The position numbers and the translations under genes were made by a program. A stretch of 13,310 bases of DNA. Origin: an uncultured Saprospiraceae bacterium (lineage in GTDB: Bacteria; Bacteroidota; Bacteroidia; Chitinophagales; Saprospiraceae). Positions 1-7,082 of this stretch are shown in pieces. The number at the start of each line of letters is the position of its first letter. Positions within the stretch are counted from its first letter, which is position 1. The notes below the pieces were generated by a model that saw nothing but the letters and a program-made list of their open reading frames with translations, was not told the DNA's origin and searched no databases. The DNA lies in assembly GCA_938039305.1 (NCBI GenBank), contig CALHUZ010000241.1:1-13310 (forward strand), given 5' to 3'.

Positions 1-393
1 CACCTCTGTAACTATGGGGTCAGACCAGAGCTTGGTTGCAACTTCTGCCTTAGACTTTGAAGCAGTCTCTTTTTGATTATCGTCGTGATAATAAACAACA
101 GATCGATACTGAGGTCCCTTATCGGCGCCTTGCTGATTAAGCGTTGTAGGATCATGTGTAGTCCAAAAAACCTCAAGTAAGGATTCAAAACTCACCACCT
201 CTGGGTCGTATTCTATCTGGATCACTTCGGCATGTCCAGTCATTTTGCCACAGACTTCCTTGTACGTGGGATTTTCAACGTGCCCACCAGAATAACCGGA
301 CACCACTGATGACACACCCTTTATATCTTGAAATACTGCTTCTGTGCACCAAAAGCATCCTCCACCGATTGTTGCTAATTCACTCTTTTTCAT
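1..393 (-). CDS. msrA: Peptide methionine sulfoxide reductase A, 3' end cut off by the window
   Basis: Reduces methionine-S-sulfoxide in proteins and free methionine, using a catalytic cysteine recycled by thioredoxin. I translated the minus strand from ATG at 393-391; it stays open for 131 codons to the window edge. The active-site motif GGCFWC lies at residues 11-16, with C13 as the expected nucleophile. Further family landmarks follow: GYSGGHVENPTYKEVC, TGHAEVIQIEYDP, FWTTHDPTT and a GPQYRS segment. MsrA proteins are usually about 160-220 residues, so only the C-terminal end is missing. No signal peptide is seen, so it is probably cytoplasmic. The gene is divergent from the lipoprotein gene at 525, with a 131-base gap. 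No MsrB domain is visible in the part present. The family call is secure. Confidence 0.97.
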   Translation of the reverse strand, partial: MKKSELATIGGGCFWCTEAVFQDIKGVSSVVSGYSGGHVENPTYKEVCGKMTGHAEVIQIEYDPEVVSFESLLEVFWTTHDPTTLNQQGADKGPQYRSVVYYHDDNQKETASKSKAEVATKLWSDPIVTEV

Positions 394-524
394 AACCTAT
401 ATAATTGTAGAAGTACCAAAGTGTTGCGTGATAAGTGTTACTTTTTTGATGACAGGTAACATTGCTCAAAATAATTGTTAATTTCCCCTCTTGTTCACAC
501 TGGAGCCACTAAATAAACCTAATC

Positions 525-929
525 ATGTTAAAGATCGTTAAACTGACCACTTTTTTCTTAGGGATAATCCTCTTTTCGGTGGGTTGTAATAGAACGCCAA
601 AGATGGACTGTACTATCCTTCAAACAGGATACTTTGAGGTTAAGAATGAAACAACGCACATCACGATTGAAAGGGAGTTAAATCTCCAAACTGAAACCAA
701 CAAAGCAACTGGTGATTTTTCGAGATTTGCGATCATTTGGGTAGATAATTGTACGTATCAACTGCGGTTTTTTGAAGGCGAAAAGTACGTTCATGATGCT
801 TGGAAGGACAAGTACCTTCAGGTAGAGATTACCAACCTCTCAGCTGACAAGTACGATTACAAAGCTCAGTTTTCCGATTCTGAGATAGTTGAAGAAGGAA
901 GCGTAACAATCTTACAACCAGCGTACTAA
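525..929 (+). CDS. Small lipoprotein, 134 aa, function unknown
   Basis: The N-terminus has a basic start, a hydrophobic stretch (about residues 7-19) and a lipobox ending in FSVGC, with C21 as the predicted lipidated cysteine. The mature part is about 113 residues, without membrane segments and probably beta-rich. It has two more cysteines, C29 (MDCT) and C76 (DNCTY), which could form a disulfide. The pattern (DC-TGYFEV near the start, RFAIIWVDNCTYQL in the middle) resembles small Bacteroidota proteins that databases often label 'DNA topoisomerase IV'. That label looks like an annotation error, since nothing here resembles a topoisomerase. This similarity is from memory and not checked. The gene stands alone: divergent from msrA, and convergent with the Nudix gene only 13 bases after its stop. 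I assign no function. Confidence 0.85.
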   Translation: MLKIVKLTTFFLGIILFSVGCNRTPKMDCTILQTGYFEVKNETTHITIERELNLQTETNKATGDFSRFAIIWVDNCTYQLRFFEGEKYVHDAWKDKYLQVEITNLSADKYDYKAQFSDSEIVEEGSVTILQPAY

Positions 930-942
930 GCCTAACTCCACA

Positions 943-1455
943 TTACTTAAAAGGTCGTTCTTGCGGATCATATCCTTGAGACTTCAGTAAATCTCTCAAT
1001 GCATAACCAGTTCCTGCCGGCCAATATTTGACTTGATCGAAAGGAACCACTTTCACCTCATCAATTTCCTCGCTAAGCACAATATCTCCTGTTGCTTTTA
1101 CATGATAGGCTAAGATCAATTGGTTCATCCGCTTGAATGTATAGTGACCGATGAATGAAACAATCTCAGCCTCCAAGCCTATCTCCTCTTTAACCTCGCG
1201 AACTACAGTATAGGCAGGATCTTCATAAGTCTCCACAAAGCCAGTGATCAGACCAAACCACCCCGCTGGCCATAGAGCATTGTGCCCTAAGACAACTTGC
1301 TTATCACCATATTCTACCACAGCCGCAGCAACAGGTGTCGGGTTCTCATATTGAACAAAAGAACAGGAGTCCGAAGAACATGAATTATAATCATTCAGGC
1401 CTGGGGCCATAGCTGATTTACACTTAGGGCAAAATGGAAATGGGTTATGAAACAT
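943..1455 (-). CDS. Nudix hydrolase with N-terminal zinc ribbon
   Basis: Nudix enzymes hydrolyse nucleoside diphosphates linked to another group, using a divalent metal held by the Nudix box. From ATG at 1455, a zinc ribbon uses C9, C12, C26 and C31 (CX2C-X13-CX4C). The Nudix box spans residues 72-94 and fits GX5EX7REUXEEXGU exactly (G72, E78, R86, E87, E90, E91, G93). The ribbon-plus-Nudix layout resembles NADH pyrophosphatase NudC, and the later region (LILAYHV, then an acidic stretch and a WP motif) is NudC-like. However, the usual SQPWPFPxS substrate motif after the box is not seen, so the substrate is open. A TTG at 1461 would overlap the upstream stop codon; I prefer the ATG, 2 bases after that stop. 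It is probably co-transcribed with the NlpC/P60 gene. There is no signal peptide. Confidence 0.92.
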   Translation of the reverse strand: MFHNPFPFCPKCKSAMAPGLNDYNSCSSDSCSFVQYENPTPVAAAVVEYGDKQVVLGHNALWPAGWFGLITGFVETYEDPAYTVVREVKEEIGLEAEIVSFIGHYTFKRMNQLILAYHVKATGDIVLSEEIDEVKVVPFDQVKYWPAGTGYALRDLLKSQGYDPQERPFK

Positions 1456-1457
1456 AT

Positions 1458-2225
1458 TCAAAAGTACCTTTTTATAATCTTAAGTCGGTGCGTGTATTCC
1501 TCAATCTCTGGATTATAGATACCATAGTGATCCATCTTATCAATCCTCACCTTTCCAGATGCATGTATGATCTCCATATCATCAAGGACAATTCCAACAT
1601 GTGTGATTCTGTCTGTCTTCTTCGTAAAGAATGCTAAATCACCCAACTTAGCTGCTGATACAAAGTCTATCGTTTCTCCTTGTGTGGCTTGATCTTTTGC
1701 ATCACGAAGTATCGAGATACCTGCACACTTAAAGACGAGCTGACTGAACCCTGAGCAATCAATACCTAGTGGCGTTCTGCCTCCCCAGAGATAAGGTGTA
1801 TTGAGCAGACGCTTGGCCAACTTTTCTATCAACTCTGGATCTGGCTCAAGCTCTTTCGCTTTAATTGCTTGACCACTGAACCGAAATCGCTGATCATCTA
1901 TACGACTCACCATCCCATCGAAATCGGCTAACTCTGCACCTAAGGTGATCCATGTACTGGCTTTATCAGCGAATATTTTCTCAAAGAGCTCAACACTCAC
2001 AGATACATCTTCTCTTTTTGAAGCTGAAACAGAAGTGAGTTGCTTTTGATCGATCCATCCTTCATACCCATCGTTGTCTAGTCGGATCTTACACCAACTA
2101 TCCTTTTGCTTATCGATGATCGATGCAGTCTCGCCAAACAATAGCTGTGAAACCATCTCTGAAGCATCATCGGCCTTTGCCCTAATCGGACAAACAGTTA
2201 ATATCGTGGTTACTCTTCCCTTCAA
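1458..2225 (-). CDS. NlpC/P60 (C40) cell-wall peptidase with SH3-like N-terminal region
   Basis: Probably a gamma-D-glutamyl-L-diamino acid endopeptidase acting on murein peptides, in the dipeptidyl-peptidase VI/YkfC-like group. The C-terminal NlpC/P60 domain has all three catalytic positions: cysteine in GIDCSGF (C157 from the TTG start), histidine in ITHVGIVL (H209) and histidine in IIHASG (H221). The N-terminal part (VCPIRAKADDASEMVSQLLFGE, then YEGWIDQKQL) looks like bacterial SH3 domains, which bind the cell wall or shape the active site. The start is uncertain. The frame is open up to GTG 2288, but the homologs I recall begin about 14 residues before the 'PIR' position, which fits TTG at 2225. 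No in-frame ATG precedes the conserved region. No signal peptide is visible, suggesting a cytoplasmic role in peptide recycling. It lies 2 bases upstream of the Nudix gene. Confidence 0.88.
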   Translation of the reverse strand: MKGRVTTILTVCPIRAKADDASEMVSQLLFGETASIIDKQKDSWCKIRLDNDGYEGWIDQKQLTSVSASKREDVSVSVELFEKIFADKASTWITLGAELADFDGMVSRIDDQRFRFSGQAIKAKELEPDPELIEKLAKRLLNTPYLWGGRTPLGIDCSGFSQLVFKCAGISILRDAKDQATQGETIDFVSAAKLGDLAFFTKKTDRITHVGIVLDDMEIIHASGKVRIDKMDHYGIYNPEIEEYTHRLKIIKRYF

Positions 2226-2280
2226 ATACTTGACATCTATATACGCAAGATAGAAACTCTTAGACACAACATTATAGAGA

Positions 2281-2300
2281 AGGACCACTCCTTTGGTCCT
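2281..2300. repeat. Perfect 7-bp inverted repeat with 6-base loop
   Basis: AGGACCA and TGGTCCT are perfect complements flanking CTCCTT. It lies between the divergent peptidase and porP-like genes. On the minus strand the loop reads AAGGAG, a Shine-Dalgarno-like sequence. It could be a protein-binding site or an RNA hairpin in the peptidase leader. No T-tract follows on either strand, so it does not look like a terminator. The structure is seen directly; any role is inference. Confidence 0.5.
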
Positions 2301-2338
2301 ATATCATACTACAGTCATTGATAGATCGTTTAGGCCAT

Positions 2339-3421
2339 ATGAATAATGTTATTCTGCGGATTGGTAAAATGTTAATGATCTTACCGATCCTTCTTTTCGT
2401 AGAGTCGGCTATTAGTCAAGACGCACAGTTCAGCCAGTTCTATAGTACTCCGATGTATCTCAATCCTGCATTGACTGGGTCGCATTCTGGTACGTACAGA
2501 CTTATGAGCTCTTACAGAAGTCAGTGGGCAGGAGCTCTTGAAAAACCATTTACGACGTTCACGGCTTCAGGAGATCTTAAACTTACCATAAGAAACAAGA
2601 GAGGATCGTTAAATGGTGGCAATGACAAAGCTGCAGTAGGCATTCAGTTCTTTTCGGACAGAGTCGGTCTATATGATTATAACACTAACCATTTAGCATT
2701 CTCAGGTGCTTATCATAAGTTACTTAGTGGTATTTCTAATTCATACTTAAGTGCTGGATTTCAGTTTGGCTTAGGTCAAAAAGGCGTTAACTACGAAGAT
2801 CTCACCTTCCAAGATCAATTCAACGGTGTTGATCAATTCAATGGACCAACTGCAGAATTACTTCCTGCTAACTCCTTAGGTTACGGTGATTTTTCATTAG
2901 GTCTCCACTTTGCTTCACAACCAGAACTTGATAAAGGCCTATACTTTGGGGTCGCATACCAGCATCTAAATGAACCTAACATTTCATTTTTCAATCGAGA
3001 TCTCAACTTACAAGAAGACTATCTACCCTTCAAGCTAAATGCAAAACTGACAGTTCATGGTGGCTTATCACTCAAAAGAAGTGAACTTCTTTCTATACAA
3101 CCCAGAGCAGTATTCATAAAGCAAGCAAATGCTTCAACGGCTATACTTGGCACTAATCTGAAATATAATTTTTTAGAAAAGGATAGAGTTTCCTTTCATC
3201 TTGGCGGTTGGATAAGATCCAGCAGCAACCTGACAACTTTTCAACCTACTGACCTTATCCTTACAGTTGGATTTGAGCAGCGAGGACTACTTATGGGCTT
3301 TAGCTATGACTATCATTTACGACAGTTAAGTGGCACTGCTTTAGGGCAAGGTATATTCGAATTCTCCATTTCATATATCGGAGAGCATGACAATGAAGAC
3401 AGAATCTGTCCAGAGTTTTAG
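2339..3421 (+). CDS. PorP/SprF-family outer-membrane protein (type IX secretion/gliding)
   Basis: PorP/SprF proteins are outer-membrane beta-barrel proteins of Bacteroidota, linked to type IX secretion and, as SprF, to surface delivery of the adhesin SprB in gliding. The N-terminus is a signal peptide (R7, K10, hydrophobic residues 11-21, likely cut near S26/Q27). The mature start carries the family signature: AQFSQFYSTPMYLNPALTG, then a YR-QW segment. The rest is alternating beta-strand sequence with an LNAKLTVHGG stretch. The 360 residues are near the family's usual 300-350. I chose ATG 2339; TTG 2318 and ATG 2369 are alternatives, and only 2318 would add residues with no role in the signal peptide. 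No porK-porN or SprB-type adhesin gene is adjacent, so it may be one of several paralogs. It converges on ribBA with a 30-base gap. Confidence 0.93.
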   Translation: MNNVILRIGKMLMILPILLFVESAISQDAQFSQFYSTPMYLNPALTGSHSGTYRLMSSYRSQWAGALEKPFTTFTASGDLKLTIRNKRGSLNGGNDKAAVGIQFFSDRVGLYDYNTNHLAFSGAYHKLLSGISNSYLSAGFQFGLGQKGVNYEDLTFQDQFNGVDQFNGPTAELLPANSLGYGDFSLGLHFASQPELDKGLYFGVAYQHLNEPNISFFNRDLNLQEDYLPFKLNAKLTVHGGLSLKRSELLSIQPRAVFIKQANASTAILGTNLKYNFLEKDRVSFHLGGWIRSSSNLTTFQPTDLILTVGFEQRGLLMGFSYDYHLRQLSGTALGQGIFEFSISYIGEHDNEDRICPEF

Positions 3422-3451
3422 TTTATACCGAAATCGAATCTCTTGATCTAA

Positions 3452-4561
3452 TTAGAAAGACTCATATCCTACGATATCTAAGCCGTACCCTTCAAGACCT
3501 ATTCTTTTCTTAGGATTGCTCGAAAGCAGTTTTATCTTCTTGACACCAAGCTTTCGGAGTATTTGGGCTCCGACCCCAAAATCCTTTTGTATCTCACTTG
3601 TTGTCTTCTTATGATCAGTTCCACCGTCCAAAGCTCTTAGCCTTGAAAGTAGATTCATATTGCGTTCTTCCTGCCTCATAATGACAATGATACCAGTCTC
3701 TTTATCTTTCAGGTATTCTAACGCCCGCTGAATAGGAGATGAAATATCCGACAGCAGATTATAGACTTGCTCTCCGGCAAATGAGGAATGCATCCTCACT
3801 GGTATATCTTCATTAGCATCAACGCGACCTTTCACTAAGGCAAGGTGCACATCATCAGTCGTAAGTTGCTCAAAGGCATAAACAGAAAACTCGCCAAAAG
3901 GACTCTGCTGAGTTGTTCTATATACTTCCTTTACAATACTCTCCATCCGCATGCGATATGCCACAAGATCTTCGATAGATATCATCTTAAGATTATGGCG
4001 TTCGGCTATCTTCAGTAGATCTGGAACCCGAGCCATAGAACCATCCTCATTCAAGATCTCAATCAGTACACCAACAGGTTGTAACCCCGCTAATGTAGCA
4101 AGATCTATGGCTGCCTCAGTATGGCCTGTTCTTCTGAGTACGCCACCTTTTTTAGCCCTTAAAGGAAATATATGCCCTGGTCTTGCAAAGTCACTTGCCG
4201 TACAATCTGTCTTCGCTAATACCTGTAGTGTTCTCGCTCGATCACTTGCTGAAATTCCTGTTGTCACTCCATCTCCATCAAGGTCTATCGAAACGGTGAA
4301 AGCTGTCTCATGTAGCGCAGTGTTCTTATTTACCATCAAAGGCAACTCTAACTCATTCGCCTTTTCCTCAAGTATCGGTGCACAGATGAGCCCCCTTCCA
4401 TATGTAGCCATGAAGTTGACTATCTCAGGTGTGATCGTTTCGGCTGCACAGATAAAATCCCCTTCATTCTCTCTATCCTCGTCATCTACGACGATGATCA
4501 CCTTTCCTAAGCGGATATCCTCTATTGCTTCTTCTATCGTATTTAGCGTTCTATCTGCCAT
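3452..4561 (-). CDS. ribBA: 3,4-dihydroxy-2-butanone 4-phosphate synthase with degenerate GTP cyclohydrolase II domain
   Basis: Riboflavin synthesis. The N-terminal domain (about 1-205) is RibB, converting ribulose 5-phosphate to 3,4-dihydroxy-2-butanone 4-phosphate plus formate. It is intact: DDEDRENEGDF at 26-36, GRGLICAP at 55-62, TGISASDRA at 101-109, RPGHIFPL at 127-134 and RRTGHTEA at 143-150. The C-terminal part (about 215-369) has the fold of GTP cyclohydrolase II but not its chemistry. The zinc cysteines expected in HSEC and LRCDCG are absent (HSSF at 258-261, no cysteine after it), and RQEGRG has become RQEERN. The end (GVGAQILRKLGVKKIKLL, GLEGYGLDIV) is conserved. Such degenerate halves are known to me from flavobacterial RibBA, so a separate ribA is expected elsewhere. 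The ATG at 4561 overlaps the upstream glycosyltransferase by 11 bases, implying translational coupling. Confidence 0.96.
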   Translation of the reverse strand: MADRTLNTIEEAIEDIRLGKVIIVVDDEDRENEGDFICAAETITPEIVNFMATYGRGLICAPILEEKANELELPLMVNKNTALHETAFTVSIDLDGDGVTTGISASDRARTLQVLAKTDCTASDFARPGHIFPLRAKKGGVLRRTGHTEAAIDLATLAGLQPVGVLIEILNEDGSMARVPDLLKIAERHNLKMISIEDLVAYRMRMESIVKEVYRTTQQSPFGEFSVYAFEQLTTDDVHLALVKGRVDANEDIPVRMHSSFAGEQVYNLLSDISSPIQRALEYLKDKETGIIVIMRQEERNMNLLSRLRALDGGTDHKKTTSEIQKDFGVGAQILRKLGVKKIKLLSSNPKKRIGLEGYGLDIVGYESF

Positions 4562-5741
4562 GTTCTCTTGTACTGCTTTTTAAAATCGTGTCTACAAGTG
4601 GTTTCGTATTAGACTCCCAATTGTAGCCTCTTTCAACAAATACCCTACCTGCTTTCGACAAGTCTTTCATCTTCTCAGGGTGCGAAAGTAGGTCATTTAT
4701 GGACGTAACAAAAGCCGCAGCATCATCCGCCAATATTACTTCTTTACCAGGCTCAGCCCTTATTGCTTGATTTACAAATGACGTAACAATACAAGGCACA
4801 CCGCAGGCCATCGCTTCTATGACCTTGTTCTGCTGTCCAGACCCAGTAAAGATGGGAACAACCATGATGCGCCCACTGTCGTAAATACTCTGAATATTAT
4901 CTTGATAACCAACGATCGTACAGTTGTCAGCTCCTTTGTATTGCATTAATTGCTCAGCTTCTATACCTGCAATCAGACAACTGATATCTGGACCTAAAGG
5001 CCTAATATCTTTCATAAGATATTTAGCGGCAGCTATATTAGGTGGATATGCCATGTTGCCACAAAATAAGATGTCGTAGCTTCTACTTTCTAAATCTGTG
5101 TTTAAAGAAAACTTAGCTGAATCAACTCCATTACTCAATATCTGTACTTGCTCTCTTATGTTAATCGGAAGCATATCGCGATCACGCTCAGAGATGACAA
5201 AGTGATGATCAAAGGATGCTGTTATGCATGCTTCATAATCACGAACCAACCTTCTTTCTCTATGTAGCAACATCCTTTTAAAACCTTTATCGAGATAACC
5301 ACCTGCAAGATCATTTAGAATCATACTATCCATAAAATCTAAAGTCATTGGAGTTTTTCTTCTTAGACCTTGAACATATGGGGCCATCCTAATCAACTGA
5401 ACATAGATGTGATCAGGGTTAAGCTCATAAAGTGAGCTTTGAATCTGCTTCTTTATATGATGATCAAAGAAGTATCGCACCTGCATCGGAAGTTTTCCAA
5501 GGTAGTAAAACGCAATATTGACTTTTCTCTGAAACGTTGAGAGTCTAAAAAGATGGATTTTTGTACAGAAAGGCGTTAATGCTTCATATGCTTCTCCCTC
5601 TGCATATTCTTCTGACAAGCAGTAAAGATGAATTTCGCATGACTGAGCTAAGACCTTTATTTGTTCATATAGTCTCAGGCTATCTCCTTTTACAAGTGGC
5701 CAAGGCAAGCGCGATGCAAGTATTGCAACTTTAGGTTTCAT
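4551..5741 (-). CDS. GT4-type glycosyltransferase, second gene of operon
   Basis: Likely transfers a sugar from a nucleotide donor in surface polysaccharide or related glycan synthesis; donor and acceptor are unknown. The fold appears to be GT-B. The N-terminal half begins MKPKVAILASRLPWPLVKGD, typical of acceptor-side glycine-rich starts. The linker has NGVDSAKF (204-211). The donor half carries ILFCGNMAYPPN (224-235) and GSGQQNKVIEAMACGVP (300-316), with E309 at the position of the second glutamate of the EX7E motif. It resembles the group annotated as 'sugar transferase, PEP-CTERM/EpsH1 system associated', but no PEP-CTERM context is visible. There are no transmembrane segments, so it is a cytoplasmic or peripheral protein. 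The start overlaps the first glycosyltransferase by 4 bases (ATGA), and the stop lies 11 bases inside ribBA. This is a single transcription unit. Confidence 0.92.
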   Translation of the reverse strand: MKPKVAILASRLPWPLVKGDSLRLYEQIKVLAQSCEIHLYCLSEEYAEGEAYEALTPFCTKIHLFRLSTFQRKVNIAFYYLGKLPMQVRYFFDHHIKKQIQSSLYELNPDHIYVQLIRMAPYVQGLRRKTPMTLDFMDSMILNDLAGGYLDKGFKRMLLHRERRLVRDYEACITASFDHHFVISERDRDMLPINIREQVQILSNGVDSAKFSLNTDLESRSYDILFCGNMAYPPNIAAAKYLMKDIRPLGPDISCLIAGIEAEQLMQYKGADNCTIVGYQDNIQSIYDSGRIMVVPIFTGSGQQNKVIEAMACGVPCIVTSFVNQAIRAEPGKEVILADDAAAFVTSINDLLSHPEKMKDLSKAGRVFVERGYNWESNTKPLVDTILKSSTREHGR

Positions 5742-6931
5742 ATATCTGATATGAAGCTTTTAACCGCTGAACCGATGCTTATCAAATCATGATTACTCTT
5801 CAGATAACTCTGTCCACCTTTTGACATCGACTGCCAGAGTTCCGTATTCTTATCTAATTCATCTATTGCCATAGCCCATTCACTTGGGTCATCTGCAACC
5901 ATTATTTCTTTTTTATCCCGCAACTCAAGCCCTTCCATTGCTAAAGTTGTTGCAACTACTGGAATCCCAATGCTTAATGATTGCAATATTTTCACCCTTG
6001 TACCACTTCCAGATAAGATAGGTGCAACCATAATATCAAGAGCTCTGATGAACTGATCGCTATCTTCAACTTCTCCTACAACTGCTACCCCATCAACACT
6101 CTTAAAAAGCTCTGTATCGCCCCCCGGTCTTCCGGCTATCATGAATCTCACTGCGCGATCTGATTTAAATACCAATGGCCAAACTTCTTCTATGAACCAT
6201 TTAATTCCTTCAGCATTTGGTCGCCAATCCAAGGAACCTATAAATCCAATAATCAATGGAAGCCCGTCCTCGTCTTTTGTCAATGGCCCCATTACATCCA
6301 TACCAATGGGAACTACTTGAGACTTAGTCTTTATCAATAGACCATCCCGAATCAGATTATCGTCATGATGGGATAATGGTAAAATCGCATCTGCCTTACC
6401 CATCATCTCCAATTCATACTTCATCAATCTCTCGGACTGAAGCTTAAAGTACTTCGCTTTTAAAAATCCTTTTCGGCTCGCATATCTTCTCCAGATAAGA
6501 TGCTCGATGTTATGTGCTCGTAGTATGACTCTTGCAGCATCTCCGTATGCCAAAGCGAATGGCATCATATATACAGTCTCTGCTATAACATAGTCATACT
6601 CTTTCCCCTTAGAAAATGCGGCTAACTCATCAGAAACGCTTTTGAGTTCATAACGCTCTTGATGATATGACTTCCCACCAAATAAGTTGATTAATGCCTT
6701 TACTTTGTTTGGACTTGTATCTGCCTCTACAAGTCGAATCTGGTTGTATATACTCAGTCGCTTGAGACCTTCTATGGATTCATGCTCTGAATGATCGTTG
6801 TCAGAGCTGATAGAAAACAAATCAATGATAGCTCCTGCTTTGACCAGCCCTTCTGCTAAGGCAAGCACAGCCCATGCTTCACCATCTTTACGAGGAAAAG
6901 GAAATTTCTTTGTTAACTGGAGTATTCTCAC
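5738..6931 (-). CDS. GT4-type glycosyltransferase, first gene of operon
   Basis: A GT-B-fold glycosyltransferase of 397 residues, same general type and length as its downstream neighbour but clearly diverged. The GTG start at 6931 is supported because translation opens directly with the conserved RILQLTKKFPFPRKDGE. Other landmarks are RAHNIEHLIWRRY (138-150), VPIGMDV (207-213), GFIGSLDWRPNAEGI (229-243), and the donor-site block SGSGTRVKILQSLSIGIPVV (307-326). In that block Q317 sits where family members usually have the second glutamate of the EX7E pair (compare E309 next door), which may lower or alter activity. Substrates are unknown; surface glycan synthesis is the natural guess. It is the first gene of a three-gene operon with the second glycosyltransferase and ribBA. 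It is divergent from the beta-barrel gene at 7083, with 151 bases between. Confidence 0.9.
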   Translation of the reverse strand: MRILQLTKKFPFPRKDGEAWAVLALAEGLVKAGAIIDLFSISSDNDHSEHESIEGLKRLSIYNQIRLVEADTSPNKVKALINLFGGKSYHQERYELKSVSDELAAFSKGKEYDYVIAETVYMMPFALAYGDAARVILRAHNIEHLIWRRYASRKGFLKAKYFKLQSERLMKYELEMMGKADAILPLSHHDDNLIRDGLLIKTKSQVVPIGMDVMGPLTKDEDGLPLIIGFIGSLDWRPNAEGIKWFIEEVWPLVFKSDRAVRFMIAGRPGGDTELFKSVDGVAVVGEVEDSDQFIRALDIMVAPILSGSGTRVKILQSLSIGIPVVATTLAMEGLELRDKKEIMVADDPSEWAMAIDELDKNTELWQSMSKGGQSYLKSNHDLISIGSAVKSFISDI

Positions 6932-7082
6932 TGGCTACAAAAATGCGGAAGTTCTGTCACTTATAGATCAGCTTATCAATCTTTATAAGAGCCATCAAGA
7001 AACAAAGGTTTAAGTAACTAACATATCTTTTTTCATTTCTCATGCGTTATCTATTCTAATCGTCAACAATTAAAGAATAAGC

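Noticed and set aside
457..464. TAACATTG as a -7 element for the lipoprotein gene at 525
   Set aside because: It has one mismatch to TAnnTTTG, the nearest TTTG (445-448) is only 8 bases upstream, and the leader would be about 55 bases. Too weak to list.
3422..3451. Terminator between the convergent porP-like and ribBA genes
   Set aside because: I read the 30-base gap on both strands and found no stem with a T-run.
3951..4583. 210-codon plus-strand frame antisense to ribBA
   Set aside because: It is Ser/Ile-rich low-information sequence, the mirror of a well-conserved riboflavin gene. Length alone is the only support.
4551..6931. Two adjacent glycosyltransferases as a recent tandem duplication
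   Set aside because: Lengths are similar (396 and 397), but the N-terminal halves and donor motifs differ throughout. If they are duplicates, the event is old.
6960..6989. CTTATA / TATAAG inverted repeat with an 18-base loop
   Set aside because: Only six A/T-rich pairs with a long loop. It is expected by chance, and it lies upstream of both divergent genes, where no terminator is expected.
7003..7010. CAAAGGTT (minus strand AACCTTTG) as promoter for the glycosyltransferase operon
   Set aside because: One mismatch to the consensus and no -33 partner. Possible, but not distinguishable from chance in AT-rich DNA.
6798..7013. 71-codon plus-strand frame reaching into the gap before the beta-barrel gene
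   Set aside because: Most of it is antisense to the start of the first glycosyltransferase, whose opening motif is clear. The translation shows no domain or signal, so it is a chance frame.
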